Of a DNA stretch of 30,719 nt, positions 16,632 to 25,780 are shown piece after piece; within the stretch, counting starts at the first letter, position 1, and each line of letters starts with the position of its first letter. Source of the stretch: Tritrichomonas musculus. Its lineage: Eukaryota > Parabasalia > Tritrichomonadida > Tritrichomonadidae. The stretch covers positions 1 through 30,719 of the forward strand of contig JAPFFF010000218.1 of NCBI GenBank assembly GCA_039105265.1, in the 5' to 3' direction. Below the pieces are notes generated by a model, which worked only from the letters and a program-made list of their open reading frames with translations, was not told the DNA's origin and did no database searches. The position numbers and the translations under genes were made by a program.

Positions 16632-16704
16632 GGTACTGCTATGAATCGAACTCATGCCTGCCGCCGAAGCTGGGAGACACGCTTCATGACTCAACCACTG
16701 TACC
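16632..16704 (-). ncRNA. tRNA-like sequence
   Basis: On the minus strand, 73 nt begin GGTAC and end GTACC, an acceptor-like stem. Internally there is an A-box-like TGGTTGAGTC at positions 8-17 and a B-box-like AGTTCGATTC. ATGA/TCAT closes a 7-nt loop that contains TTCGA. The anticodon arm folds poorly (mismatched stem, no U before the candidate anticodon), so it is either a decayed tRNA gene or a tRNA mimic with Pol III boxes. A functional tRNA is doubtful. Confidence 0.38.
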
Positions 16705-16841
16705 ACGTCTGGCCAGACACTAGTTAGTTGCAATATGATATTTAAACCATTCCCACTACATTACATAATGCATATCATTATAAACACTTAAAATTTTTTT
16801 CATTTGTTTTCATATCACATTTCATAATATGATTTTTTATC

Positions 16842-16846
16842 TCATA
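16842..16846 (+). promoter_or_regulatory. Initiator-like TCATA before the basic-protein gene
   Basis: TCATA fits TCAYW, with A+1 seven bases before the ATG at 16851. This is the same spacing as before the 150-aa gene, and it follows a T-rich tract. Confidence 0.38.
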
Positions 16847-16850
16847 GCAA

Positions 16851-17096
16851 ATGTCAAGCATCAACACTGAATTGTTTAACGATACAGCTGTAGTTAAATC
16901 ACTCAAATCAAAGCAGGGTATTGATAACGAACCTAAAAAGCGTGGTCGTAAAAAGCTATATCACACTGATGAAGAACGTATCAATGCTAGAAGACAACAA
17001 CAAAAGCAGTACCGTGAACGTAAAAAGCAAGAGCTCATTGAGTTGCGTGCATTTAAAGCTAGCGTAACAACCAACATTAGCAGTGATCAAAAATAG
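16851..17096 (+). CDS. Small basic DNA-binding protein (AT-hook/bZIP-like)
   Basis: This 81-aa protein has an AT-hook-like KRGRKK (30-35) followed by a basic helix, RINARRQQQKQYRERKKQ (43-60), and a short hydrophobic continuation (ELIELRAF). The pattern is like a bZIP basic region with little zipper. Similar short GRxKK-x-EERxxARRQQxxxYRERKK proteins occur in Polintons, virophages and large DNA viruses. It probably binds element DNA, as a transcription regulator or packaging factor. It is convergent with the candidate penton gene, with 11 bp between the stops. Confidence 0.7.
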   Translation: MSSINTELFNDTAVVKSLKSKQGIDNEPKKRGRKKLYHTDEERINARRQQQKQYRERKKQELIELRAFKASVTTNISSDQK

Positions 17097-17107
17097 ATCA
17101 ATCATTT

Positions 17108-17866
17108 TTACAGCTTCATCTTAGGTGGATCACATGGGTTGACCTTAATCGTAACAAACATAGGTGACATCAACTTAACTGGCTGATATTCAAAATCAAC
17201 CAACTCCAACTCAATCTGTTTGAATGAATCGATATTAACAACATTTTTAATTGGTTTACCATACGTTTCAAAGTTCTGTATGATTGGTAAGCCATAACGA
17301 ATGATATGATCGATGCTTGCTATCACTGATGGTGTATACTCAACATCACCCAAGTTGGATTGTATAGCTTGACCTTGCTTTGATATCAAGTATAGCTTGT
17401 TAGCGTAGTCTATTATCGGAATGTCACATTGTGTTGCTCTACCATTTGCTAACGGCTGGTTAAGTGGCGTGTTATACAATCCTGTTATCAATGCTATACG
17501 ATGTGACATTGATGTGATAGTGAAGTTGTCAACATGTGGGGTTAACTTAATGACATTAGTATTGTTATTCAATTGTACATTCATAATCGGTCGCCCATTA
17601 GCATCATTCACATTAAATAAATCAGGTATATCACTTGGCAATGAATAGTATCTGTCGTCCAAGCTCATAGTGCTGACGTGATGTGTATGTGCTAAATCAT
17701 TATCATCCCACTCATATGTTATACTATCATCGCTTGATATAAGTAACACATTCTTTGTATTGATTGCCGCAACATAATACTCAATATATTGACAGTTCCA
17801 TGGTATTTGTATGTTAGCACGTATGCGATTGTAGTCTGGACCATTGCTCTTCAATGAAAGTATCAT
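17108..17866 (-). CDS. Candidate penton (minor capsid) protein, 252 aa
   Basis: The protein begins MILSLKSNGPDYNRIRANIQIPW and is beta-rich throughout. The centre has ITSMSHRIALITGLYNTPLNQP and LYLISKQGQAIQSN. The C-terminus, IELELVDFEYQPVKLMSPMFVTIKV, has the strand-turn-strand pattern seen at the end of single-jelly-roll vertex proteins. Size agrees with Polinton pentons (about 200-300 aa). Divergence from the fibre gene, with 14 bp between start codons, supports a penton-fibre pair. A longer frame starts at 17914, but it would run into the fibre gene and is not preferred. The penton call is inference from pattern and context. Confidence 0.5.
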   Translation of the reverse strand: MILSLKSNGPDYNRIRANIQIPWNCQYIEYYVAAINTKNVLLISSDDSITYEWDDNDLAHTHHVSTMSLDDRYYSLPSDIPDLFNVNDANGRPIMNVQLNNNTNVIKLTPHVDNFTITSMSHRIALITGLYNTPLNQPLANGRATQCDIPIIDYANKLYLISKQGQAIQSNLGDVEYTPSVIASIDHIIRYGLPIIQNFETYGKPIKNVVNIDSFKQIELELVDFEYQPVKLMSPMFVTIKVNPCDPPKMKL

Positions 17867-17884
17867 TTTATCAATGGTAAATGA
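17863..17884. promoter_or_regulatory. Compact divergent start region with mirrored initiators
   Basis: The start codons of the candidate penton (-) and fibre (+) genes are 14 bp apart. TCATT on the plus strand (17863-17867) has its A 16 bases before the fibre ATG and overlaps the penton start codon. TCATT on the minus strand (17884-17880) has its A 16 bases before the penton ATG and overlaps the fibre start codon. Both fit TCAYW. Confidence 0.5.
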
Positions 17885-20800
17885 TAACACCACTTGCAGC
17901 TCAAGCACTATCACTCAATGATAAAGGTTATGATATGAGAATACGTAATGGCGAAGTAAAATTAACACGTTATGGTAAAACAGATGATGTACATATCAAT
18001 TGCATCTATACTAAGAAAGAAATCGATGACGCATTACAATCAATGCAAACAACCATTAAAGACAATACTCAATTCACACTCAAAGAATCAGATCAGCTTT
18101 ACCTATACAAACCATCATCAATAAGTCAAACGTCAAAGTACTACGTCATGACATGGAACATCGATCCAGATTACAACATACCACTACATACTAACTTCAC
18201 TTTCATTGATCATCTCTTCAACCATGCATGGTCATTGATATGGGATGGTGATTCATGGACAGGTGATAACGTTGTGAATAACTCATATGCTAAGCTATCA
18301 ACATATGAAAGTAAAAAAGGAAGACCATATATTTATGTACAACACACTGAACGTATTGCGAGATGGTTAAGCAGCTTTGAAGAAGTGTCATCAGATACTA
18401 ACTATGCAACAGCACTATGCAAGTACATTCAAAACTGGCGTTTGGTATATGGTGATGGAACTATAATCGAGTTGAATGATTCAAATAGTAACATTACACC
18501 AACATCATCATCTCAGATTGATATTAAAGATGTTCCATGTGATATACATTACTTCTCTGTCAAGTTAACAAGCAAAGTATCGAGTAAGAATTTACTTTAT
18601 ATCATGGCTGACATTGTTATTGACGACTTTACCACACCATTACGATGGGACATGCATCCAGTTACACCAATCGATGCATCATTCATTAACACATGGGATG
18701 ACAGTGTTGTAATTGAATCATTTAGATATGAACGTAGAGTCAGACACTCAAATAAGATAATCGAACCATCAACTAAGAAGAACATTAACATATACATTGA
18801 GAAAGATTACTTCGAACAACTACCTGAAAACGCAGATGAAAACTACAATCCATTCGATACAATCATCTCACAGCAATTCTATGAAGTAACACCAGATCCA
18901 CGTAACTGCACTACATTAACAACAGATCATAACATATTCTCATCCAAAATCATATGGGCTGATAACATCATGACAATGCGACGTGATCTTAACGTTGTTG
19001 GTGGTACACTTGATGTGTTGTCATACGACTACGCTATCTTGAAAGCAATCATCAATTCTATTCAAGAACAGATGAGGTTACAAGCTAAATACAATAACTA
19101 TGTCAATGACCTTCAAAAATATATAACTATAACTAAGAATGTATTAAGCATTGTGTCAGGTGCTATTAAAATTGCAACGGCATTATCTGAGTTCTCATTT
19201 GACAGTGAGAGTATGGCATTAAACACAACTCATACAGAAGACTTTCACTTCCCTGACTTTCCTGGTGGTGGTTCAGGTGGTGGTGGTGGCGGTGGCAAGT
19301 TCCCAGGCATAGATATCGTTGGTCAGTTCTTACTTAAGTATGCAGCTAATGCATTTGGTCAACAGTTTAGCAGATACCTACCATCGCAAACAGATACACC
19401 TGCAGCAACATCATCATTAACTGCAACAGCACTTGTGTTAAGTGCATCAGAATCATTAACTCAAATAGGTAATGCAACTACCACATTAATTGCAGGTGGA
19501 CTTACATTCGATCGTATACCAACCATAGTTGATAACACACGAACGATATATCAATCACTACAAACGTTCACTGATTCAATACATGAGTTGCGACGCAGAT
19601 GGAGAGAACGAACTAACAACAATACCATTGTCGATCATACAATTACTAACACTGATGAGATGGAGTTAGATGAAGATGATACAAATGAAGAAGTAAATAA
19701 TCTTCCATGCGTTAGATTGACTCATGAAACAGTTACCAATACATCAGCTTTCAGTCAACCATTATTCGGTGATCATACCATTGAATCATTATCAAACCTA
19801 TCAATAGATGAACTACTTGATTTGAACACATACGATCCAATTGAAGGTCCACAAATAGGTGATATCATGGTTAGACGAGTAGGTGACAATCGATTCGGCT
19901 TGATATATGTAACACGTGTTAATGATAAGGGTGTTAATAAAATAATATACATGAGACGAATTGATAATGAAAGCAGCACGTTAACGCCACAACAATTAAG
20001 CTTACGCACAATGAGAAGCGTTAATACCAACTCAATGTGGAGTGTCAATGACAATGGTACGGTATATACAGCAGCTCAGATCGAACGCATGGAACCAGAT
20101 GAGAGGTATCAATTTGAATCATCACATCCAGAGTATATATTCACACGCAACGTTGATAATGAGATGGGAGTTAGCTGGACTGAAGTGAGGGACATGAATG
20201 GTTCCATTCAAGCAGTCATTGATGTGAGAATAGCAGTTAGTACTGATGTTAGCAGTGATGAGATATCAATTCATAGTCCTGAGTCAAATATCACAATCAA
20301 CTCACACGGCATCAGTATGCAACAAGGTGATATCAACGCAACAGGACAGGATGAAGTACATGAGTTAGTTGCTAACGAACATAATGTTGTCGTATCAACT
20401 CATGAGTTAACACCAACTACAGATGGCTCAGTTACAATTCCAAATACAACACTCACATTGGCTGACATTGAACAGATGGTTTGGTATGAACGACGTAGGT
20501 TAACCATTGAGAATCCAGCAATACGCTTCAGACCACATGTTCCAACGTTAAATGATGCTGATGAGGAGTATACTGAAGTATTATATAATAACAACGTCAT
20601 TGGCGTGATTGATCGTAGACATCTCAATCAAGTATCAATAGATGATAATCACATAACCATTTCCAATCCACATACCAGTCTCGTACTCACTGATAGTGAC
20701 ATAGCATGGGTACGTCAACATGATGAACAGCAGCAAACAATACGTCAAACATTACGTGGCTTCATATCAAACATCACTGATCGAATAGAACGCATCAACA

Positions 20801-23800
20801 ACAACATTGAATGGTTATTAGATCATCCTAATTCAACTAACCGTCTTATCGTTGGACGTGGTTCATCCATATTAATTCCAATCGTTGATGTGTTGTTATA
20901 CATCCCTCGTTTGATTCACAAAGCAGGTGAAGAAACACTTGCATTACTTTCTGAAGTTGATAATGCAACATACTCCACTTATGATGATGGTCTTGATGCA
21001 ATCATTGAGTGGTGCACTGGCAATGGCATTGATATATCATTACCTGATGATACAAATGAGGCAATCTCATTAAACTCATGTGTAAACATATGTAAAGCAT
21101 TCAGAGATACCATCAAAGGTCCACTTGCATTACTCGCGTATAAGATTAAAGATGTTGAAAGTAAATCATCAGGTCAGCTACCAAGTTCAGGTGAGTTTGA
21201 TGCAGTTGAAGGTTATCCTGATTACTACGTCAAGCATGATGACATAACAGTGTATACACCAACTGTTAGCAGTGAATCAAGTGTTGATGATCCAGTTAAT
21301 GATCCAGTCATAATCATGAAGATAACACTACCAACCACACTCAAAAACAAACTCACTGCTGCTACCAAACCAGTTGATGTGTTTAAGATTCACTTACGCA
21401 ACATGTTATTATTCGATTGGCAAGGCAACATCTTAAATGACTTCATCATATCAGCTAAAGACGGTAAGTTCATCTGCCCAGAGTTGACACACAACGTAGC
21501 ACGTGATTGTTGCACATACTCAACACGCAAACGAGATGATCCTGAGATAATGTTTGCAACTGACTTCAATATTGAACCATACATACGCTTCTTGAATGGT
21601 GACATTGTGATTCATAACCTACTCTCATCAGATGCATTGGTATCATGCAAGCCAACCATCAAGTGTGACATCATAGATGCAACTAATGCATTGAAGTTAC
21701 AACGCTCTGACACATATTACTTCTATCGACCATCAATGATTGACTATGATGAACATGTTAAGTACACTGACATGTTTGCGAATGAACAACTTGAGTATGA
21801 ATGTGAGTGCTATCGAATGGTGTATAAGATACCATCAACGTATGACATACCAACCAACTTAACGTTCAAATTTAGTGAGTACTGCTTTGGCAACACATGG
21901 GCATTGACATGGGATGGTAACAAGTGGGTTGGTGACAGTATTCAAGGTAGGTTCCAAAGCAAGGTCATCAGCAAGTGTAAAACACGTGATCCTAAGGAAG
22001 ATAACTATGGTTCAACTGGTTGTATGGTTGCAGTCAAGCGTGATACGTTGAATTACAGAGCAATACCTGAAGACAAAGCACATGGCTTAGCATATTCACT
22101 ACTCAACACATGCCGCAATGATGGCAAGTATGAGGTCCTGATTAAGTTGCGTGATGGTAGATTGGTTAATGCATCTGAGTATGAACTCAACATAGGCTAT
22201 TCATTTATACTCAATGGTGCAACGATGGATGGTTATGATTTGGTTGCAATGAGTTGTACATATAATAATTACTCAACATCAACACTCAAAGTAAGCGACA
22301 TTGAATTACTATACCTTGACTTGACGTTGCCACATCAAGAGCATACCATGAGGTTATCATTCACAGTCGGTGAAGTTCATAATAAAAATGATGTATATGA
22401 TAGAGGATACGTTGATTTAAGTGGAGCACTTGATACAGTCGAAAGAGTGGCATATGTATGGAGTAAGACACCCACTCAAACCAGCAATGATGATGGCTTA
22501 ACACCACGTGATATTGCATTATACCTTCGTCATGATTACACTGATCCTATTGATGAAGTTAATTGGGATGCAGCTACAAATGCATTCGAATACATCATCA
22601 AGCAACAGTTCTATGAAGTGTCACCTAATCCAAACTCAGCTACAACACTATACACTGACTTCAACATTACATCATCGAAGATAATCACTGCTGACAATAT
22701 CACTACAATGAGATCTGACTTGAATCTCGTCACTAACAACGTTGATGTAGTATCGTATGATGTTAAGGAAGTGCAATCTAAGGTTGATGCACTTGGCTCG
22801 CAGATGACTGACCAACAAGCTAAGACTAAATACCTTGAGAAGGAAGTTGATAAGATTGATATGAAAGCTAATGTTGGTATTGCGTTAGGTGCTGTTGGCT
22901 GTGTGTTAGGTGCCACTGGCATAGGTGTTGCTGGTAAGGCATTATCATTTGCAACGAAGGGTGTTGGTTCAGCTGTCAAATCAGGTGGTCGTGAGTTAGT
23001 TAACACCATAACTAAAGCTAGTGATGTTGGAGCTGATGTATTGGATGACATGGTAGGTAAGCTGACTGATGAACTGCCTGATATTGGCTCTGATATATTC
23101 TTCGGTGACTTAGTTAGTGGTGCTAAGACAGCAACGTTAAGTGTACCAAGCAGCAGTGTAGCTGATGCGTTAATTAACAGTTCAACTCAAGATGAAGCTC
23201 TTAATATTACAACTCAAGCTGTCACTCATGACAAGCTTACTAAGATAGCTCAATGGTGTGATGAAGAATACATACCAGTAACAGAGATGAACTTCAGTGA
23301 TGAACTCGATGATCCATCTAAAGTGGCAATGACGTTGACATCAACAATGGACATGTGTAAACGATTCAGACATACACTCAAGCCTACCATCAAAGCACTG
23401 GCAAATGCAATCAGTGATGTATCTGTACAGATGGATGGTTATGTTAACAAGAATGAGTTATCACGTAATGATACCATTGATGTTGTTGGCAAGGTTGATG
23501 GTAAAACGATTCAACTCATAGCTGAAGACACAATCACAAGTGGTGTACTTAAAGTCAAACTCATGGTTAGAACGATTAGCGAGTTCAATGACATTGACTA
23601 TGATGAACAATATGTTACAATCAACATTGTGGATGAAGCAATAGCTGAGTTCAATGGTACAGATACATTTCCAGCGGCAACGATGAGTGGCAACGTCATT
23701 ACGATTAACAACCCACACAACGTACAGGTCACAAGCATAACTGTTAAAGAAAACACATCGGTTAGACAATTGACACTCACAACGAATGATTTAGCATATA

Positions 23801-25170
23801 CATGTGACATTGACGCAGTGAATAAAAGCATTGATTCATTACGTGCTCAACTTGAGTTGAACGATGAGTCACTTGCTAAAACGTTGAATGACTTTCCAAC
23901 TGTTGATGAAGTTAACACAGCATTGGATGAATTAAAAAACAATATGATTAACATGAATGATTTATCTAATTATCGATTAAAGACAGATTTGATATATAAC
24001 GATGCTGTCGATGTGCCATTTGAAAACGTACAAGATAGTTCAGGATCGTGGGAAGTCAAAATAACATTGACTAATGGAATTCACCTTGTTGGAACAATAT
24101 CAAATAACGATGGCTTTGTAAAAGTGTTTGATTATATGTTTGACTATGATGGCGTTATTACTGATGATGGAGTTAATGTCGATGTTGAAATTGATGGAAC
24201 AACCTATTACTTGACCTATTATAAAAGCGATAGTAATGGTCTATGCTTTTACATCGATAACGGGGAAGACTATTTCAATACCAAATTAATATTAGCGGAA
24301 AAAATATTGAAGCATGATAAAATAGCATTGAAGAGTGAGATACCAACCAATCATGTTACAACATCACAGTTGACATCAACATTGAATGAGTACATGTTGA
24401 AGAGTGATATGCCAGATGATTATGTCGTTGTTGATCAGTTGGATAGATATGCATTGAAGAGTGATATACCATCGGATTATGTATCAACGACTAGCTTAGT
24501 GAATACGTTGAAGTCGTATGTCAAGTCAAATGAATTACCAACCAATCATGTTACAACATCACAGTTGACGTCAACATTGAATGAGTACATGTTGAAGAGT
24601 GATATGCCAGATGATTATGTCGTTGCTGATCAGTTGGATGGATATGCATTGAAGAGTGAGTTGAACACATATGCTAAATCTCATCAAGATCTAGCTAGGA
24701 TAGTAGGTGATAATGTCTCTAAAATATTAACAATGAACAGTCAGATATCAAATCTAAAGCGTGAGAATGAATCATTAAGAGCTAGGTTAGATGCATTGGT
24801 GAATAAATTAACACGAATCAATTATACATTCAATGTAACGAATAGTAATACCATTCATTATCAATTCGAAAACCAACTTGATACATATGATGGAACACTC
24901 TATTTGACTTACAATGAAACCAAAGATAATGTTGCTAGTAAAAAGGAAATCAAAATCAATATATCATTCAACGTTAATAATACGCCTAAGTTTGAATATC
25001 AATGTGAACCAACTAAGATCTGGTTAAACAATAATGAATTTCCATTAAGTAGTAGCAATTTCATGATCAATGCAACAGTTAATTACATATTGATCAACTC
25101 GTCATTCTTCACATCAAATGGTATCTTATTTGAAGATAACACTAAGAATGTAATACATTCATTGTCGTGA
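17881..25170 (+). CDS. Giant fibre-like protein, 2429 aa
   Basis: This is probably a receptor-binding fibre on the virion vertex. It opens with a phage-fibre-like motif, IYTKKEIDDAL (42-52). Module A (about 68-385) contains DQLYLYKPSS, WSLIWDGDSWTGD and QQFYEVTPDP. A coil region and Gly-run GGGSGGGGGGG (462-472) follow, then two or three weak 60-aa repeats (about 725-783, 855-913) and module B with IIEWC (1044). Module A recurs at about 1274-1630 (WALTWDGNKWVGD, QQFYEVSPNP), then a Gly/Ala-rich hydrophobic stretch (1663-1690) and module B again (AQWC, 1792). The shaft has repeated YALKS/YMLKS units (about 2145-2260), a coiled coil (2286-2312) and a beta-rich head of about 115 residues. No signal peptide is seen. 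It is the largest gene by far, and its role is inferred. Confidence 0.75.
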   Translation: MITPLAAQALSLNDKGYDMRIRNGEVKLTRYGKTDDVHINCIYTKKEIDDALQSMQTTIKDNTQFTLKESDQLYLYKPSSISQTSKYYVMTWNIDPDYNIPLHTNFTFIDHLFNHAWSLIWDGDSWTGDNVVNNSYAKLSTYESKKGRPYIYVQHTERIARWLSSFEEVSSDTNYATALCKYIQNWRLVYGDGTIIELNDSNSNITPTSSSQIDIKDVPCDIHYFSVKLTSKVSSKNLLYIMADIVIDDFTTPLRWDMHPVTPIDASFINTWDDSVVIESFRYERRVRHSNKIIEPSTKKNINIYIEKDYFEQLPENADENYNPFDTIISQQFYEVTPDPRNCTTLTTDHNIFSSKIIWADNIMTMRRDLNVVGGTLDVLSYDYAILKAIINSIQEQMRLQAKYNNYVNDLQKYITITKNVLSIVSGAIKIATALSEFSFDSESMALNTTHTEDFHFPDFPGGGSGGGGGGGKFPGIDIVGQFLLKYAANAFGQQFSRYLPSQTDTPAATSSLTATALVLSASESLTQIGNATTTLIAGGLTFDRIPTIVDNTRTIYQSLQTFTDSIHELRRRWRERTNNNTIVDHTITNTDEMELDEDDTNEEVNNLPCVRLTHETVTNTSAFSQPLFGDHTIESLSNLSIDELLDLNTYDPIEGPQIGDIMVRRVGDNRFGLIYVTRVNDKGVNKIIYMRRIDNESSTLTPQQLSLRTMRSVNTNSMWSVNDNGTVYTAAQIERMEPDERYQFESSHPEYIFTRNVDNEMGVSWTEVRDMNGSIQAVIDVRIAVSTDVSSDEISIHSPESNITINSHGISMQQGDINATGQDEVHELVANEHNVVVSTHELTPTTDGSVTIPNTTLTLADIEQMVWYERRRLTIENPAIRFRPHVPTLNDADEEYTEVLYNNNVIGVIDRRHLNQVSIDDNHITISNPHTSLVLTDSDIAWVRQHDEQQQTIRQTLRGFISNITDRIERINNNIEWLLDHPNSTNRLIVGRGSSILIPIVDVLLYIPRLIHKAGEETLALLSEVDNATYSTYDDGLDAIIEWCTGNGIDISLPDDTNEAISLNSCVNICKAFRDTIKGPLALLAYKIKDVESKSSGQLPSSGEFDAVEGYPDYYVKHDDITVYTPTVSSESSVDDPVNDPVIIMKITLPTTLKNKLTAATKPVDVFKIHLRNMLLFDWQGNILNDFIISAKDGKFICPELTHNVARDCCTYSTRKRDDPEIMFATDFNIEPYIRFLNGDIVIHNLLSSDALVSCKPTIKCDIIDATNALKLQRSDTYYFYRPSMIDYDEHVKYTDMFANEQLEYECECYRMVYKIPSTYDIPTNLTFKFSEYCFGNTWALTWDGNKWVGDSIQGRFQSKVISKCKTRDPKEDNYGSTGCMVAVKRDTLNYRAIPEDKAHGLAYSLLNTCRNDGKYEVLIKLRDGRLVNASEYELNIGYSFILNGATMDGYDLVAMSCTYNNYSTSTLKVSDIELLYLDLTLPHQEHTMRLSFTVGEVHNKNDVYDRGYVDLSGALDTVERVAYVWSKTPTQTSNDDGLTPRDIALYLRHDYTDPIDEVNWDAATNAFEYIIKQQFYEVSPNPNSATTLYTDFNITSSKIITADNITTMRSDLNLVTNNVDVVSYDVKEVQSKVDALGSQMTDQQAKTKYLEKEVDKIDMKANVGIALGAVGCVLGATGIGVAGKALSFATKGVGSAVKSGGRELVNTITKASDVGADVLDDMVGKLTDELPDIGSDIFFGDLVSGAKTATLSVPSSSVADALINSSTQDEALNITTQAVTHDKLTKIAQWCDEEYIPVTEMNFSDELDDPSKVAMTLTSTMDMCKRFRHTLKPTIKALANAISDVSVQMDGYVNKNELSRNDTIDVVGKVDGKTIQLIAEDTITSGVLKVKLMVRTISEFNDIDYDEQYVTINIVDEAIAEFNGTDTFPAATMSGNVITINNPHNVQVTSITVKENTSVRQLTLTTNDLAYTCDIDAVNKSIDSLRAQLELNDESLAKTLNDFPTVDEVNTALDELKNNMINMNDLSNYRLKTDLIYNDAVDVPFENVQDSSGSWEVKITLTNGIHLVGTISNNDGFVKVFDYMFDYDGVITDDGVNVDVEIDGTTYYLTYYKSDSNGLCFYIDNGEDYFNTKLILAEKILKHDKIALKSEIPTNHVTTSQLTSTLNEYMLKSDMPDDYVVVDQLDRYALKSDIPSDYVSTTSLVNTLKSYVKSNELPTNHVTTSQLTSTLNEYMLKSDMPDDYVVADQLDGYALKSELNTYAKSHQDLARIVGDNVSKILTMNSQISNLKRENESLRARLDALVNKLTRINYTFNVTNSNTIHYQFENQLDTYDGTLYLTYNETKDNVASKKEIKINISFNVNNTPKFEYQCEPTKIWLNNNEFPLSSSNFMINATVNYILINSSFFTSNGILFEDNTKNVIHSLS
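24343..24659 (+). repeat. Fibre shaft duplication, 122-bp units (copy 2)
   Basis: These are units 24343-24464 and 24538-24659, the same pair as at 1609-1925 in copy 1. The identical state of the pair in both copies means that the shaft duplication is older than the separation of the copies. Confidence 0.9.
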
Positions 25171-25193
25171 ACATAAAAATAACTCCTATGTTT
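25171..25193. terminator. Shared 3' end of convergent genes (copy 2)
   Basis: This 23-bp gap has the same sequence as 2437-2459, with TAAA-type signals on each strand and the AACATA/TATGTT inverted repeat. Confidence 0.45.
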
Positions 25194-25715
25194 TTATACA
25201 ACAACATACTTCAAACATAAGTGATAAACATTAACAAGATCATTGAACTCTTTATTGTAGACCTGTTTGAAGTCAGTGACAATCTCACCATTATCTTTGA
25301 TTATCTTAATGGCGTCTACCTTTTGAATGGGTGATGCTTTACCTACACAACAACCAGGGTTGTCATCAACATATATCTCAACCTCACCATGAGTGACTGC
25401 CTTGATGATTGCTGCTAATGCTTGCTGTGGTACGATGATAGTGCGCTTGCTGATGAGATTGCTGATCAATGCTTTGTCATTGTCAAGTAGTATCTTAGCA
25501 TACGTTTCAAGTATGAGTACCTTAACATCAACATCAATACTATCATGTGGTGTATCAAGTTGAACATCACGTGTGATAACGATATCTTCTTTACCATCAT
25601 CACGCTTGTTGATGAATATGTTGTTGTTAATATTGTTGTTTGATTGTGCTGCAGCTGCTGGCTCAAGACTGACGTTTGCATTTACACCATTGTTTAGTGG
25701 TCGCTTCTTAATCAT
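25194..25715 (-). CDS. Unknown 173-aa element protein (copy 2)
   Basis: The protein is the same as at 2460-2981: Ala/Asn-rich N-terminus followed by a mixed alpha/beta domain with a CC pair. The fibre gene upstream on the other strand is complete in this copy, so the tail-to-tail arrangement of the two programmes can be seen in full. Confidence 0.7.
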   Translation of the reverse strand: MIKKRPLNNGVNANVSLEPAAAAQSNNNINNNIFINKRDDGKEDIVITRDVQLDTPHDSIDVDVKVLILETYAKILLDNDKALISNLISKRTIIVPQQALAAIIKAVTHGEVEIYVDDNPGCCVGKASPIQKVDAIKIIKDNGEIVTDFKQVYNKEFNDLVNVYHLCLKYVVV

Positions 25716-25780
25716 TTGAATTAAACAAAAACATTTTTACACAATCTGTTAAGTTAATACACTCATGATGTTTCGTTAAG

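Larger units (their letters stand above)
15981..16850. other. 870-bp non-coding region
   Basis: No convincing gene occurs between the 150-aa gene and the small basic-protein gene. It contains, in order, a 12/13-bp minisatellite, a segment with two palindromes, a tRNA-like sequence on the minus strand, and an AT-rich leader with long T runs. It is the only long non-coding stretch inside the element outside the termini, so a regulatory or replication role is plausible but unproven. Confidence 0.7.

Noticed and set aside
17867-17914. Longer N-terminus for the candidate penton protein starting at 17914
   Set aside because: It would overlap the start of the fibre gene. The start at 17866 begins directly at the conserved-looking MILSLKSN and leaves mirrored initiator motifs.
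22611-23051. 146-aa minus-strand frame inside the fibre gene
   Set aside because: It lies fully opposite the well-supported fibre frame and shows no start context or recognisable protein pattern.
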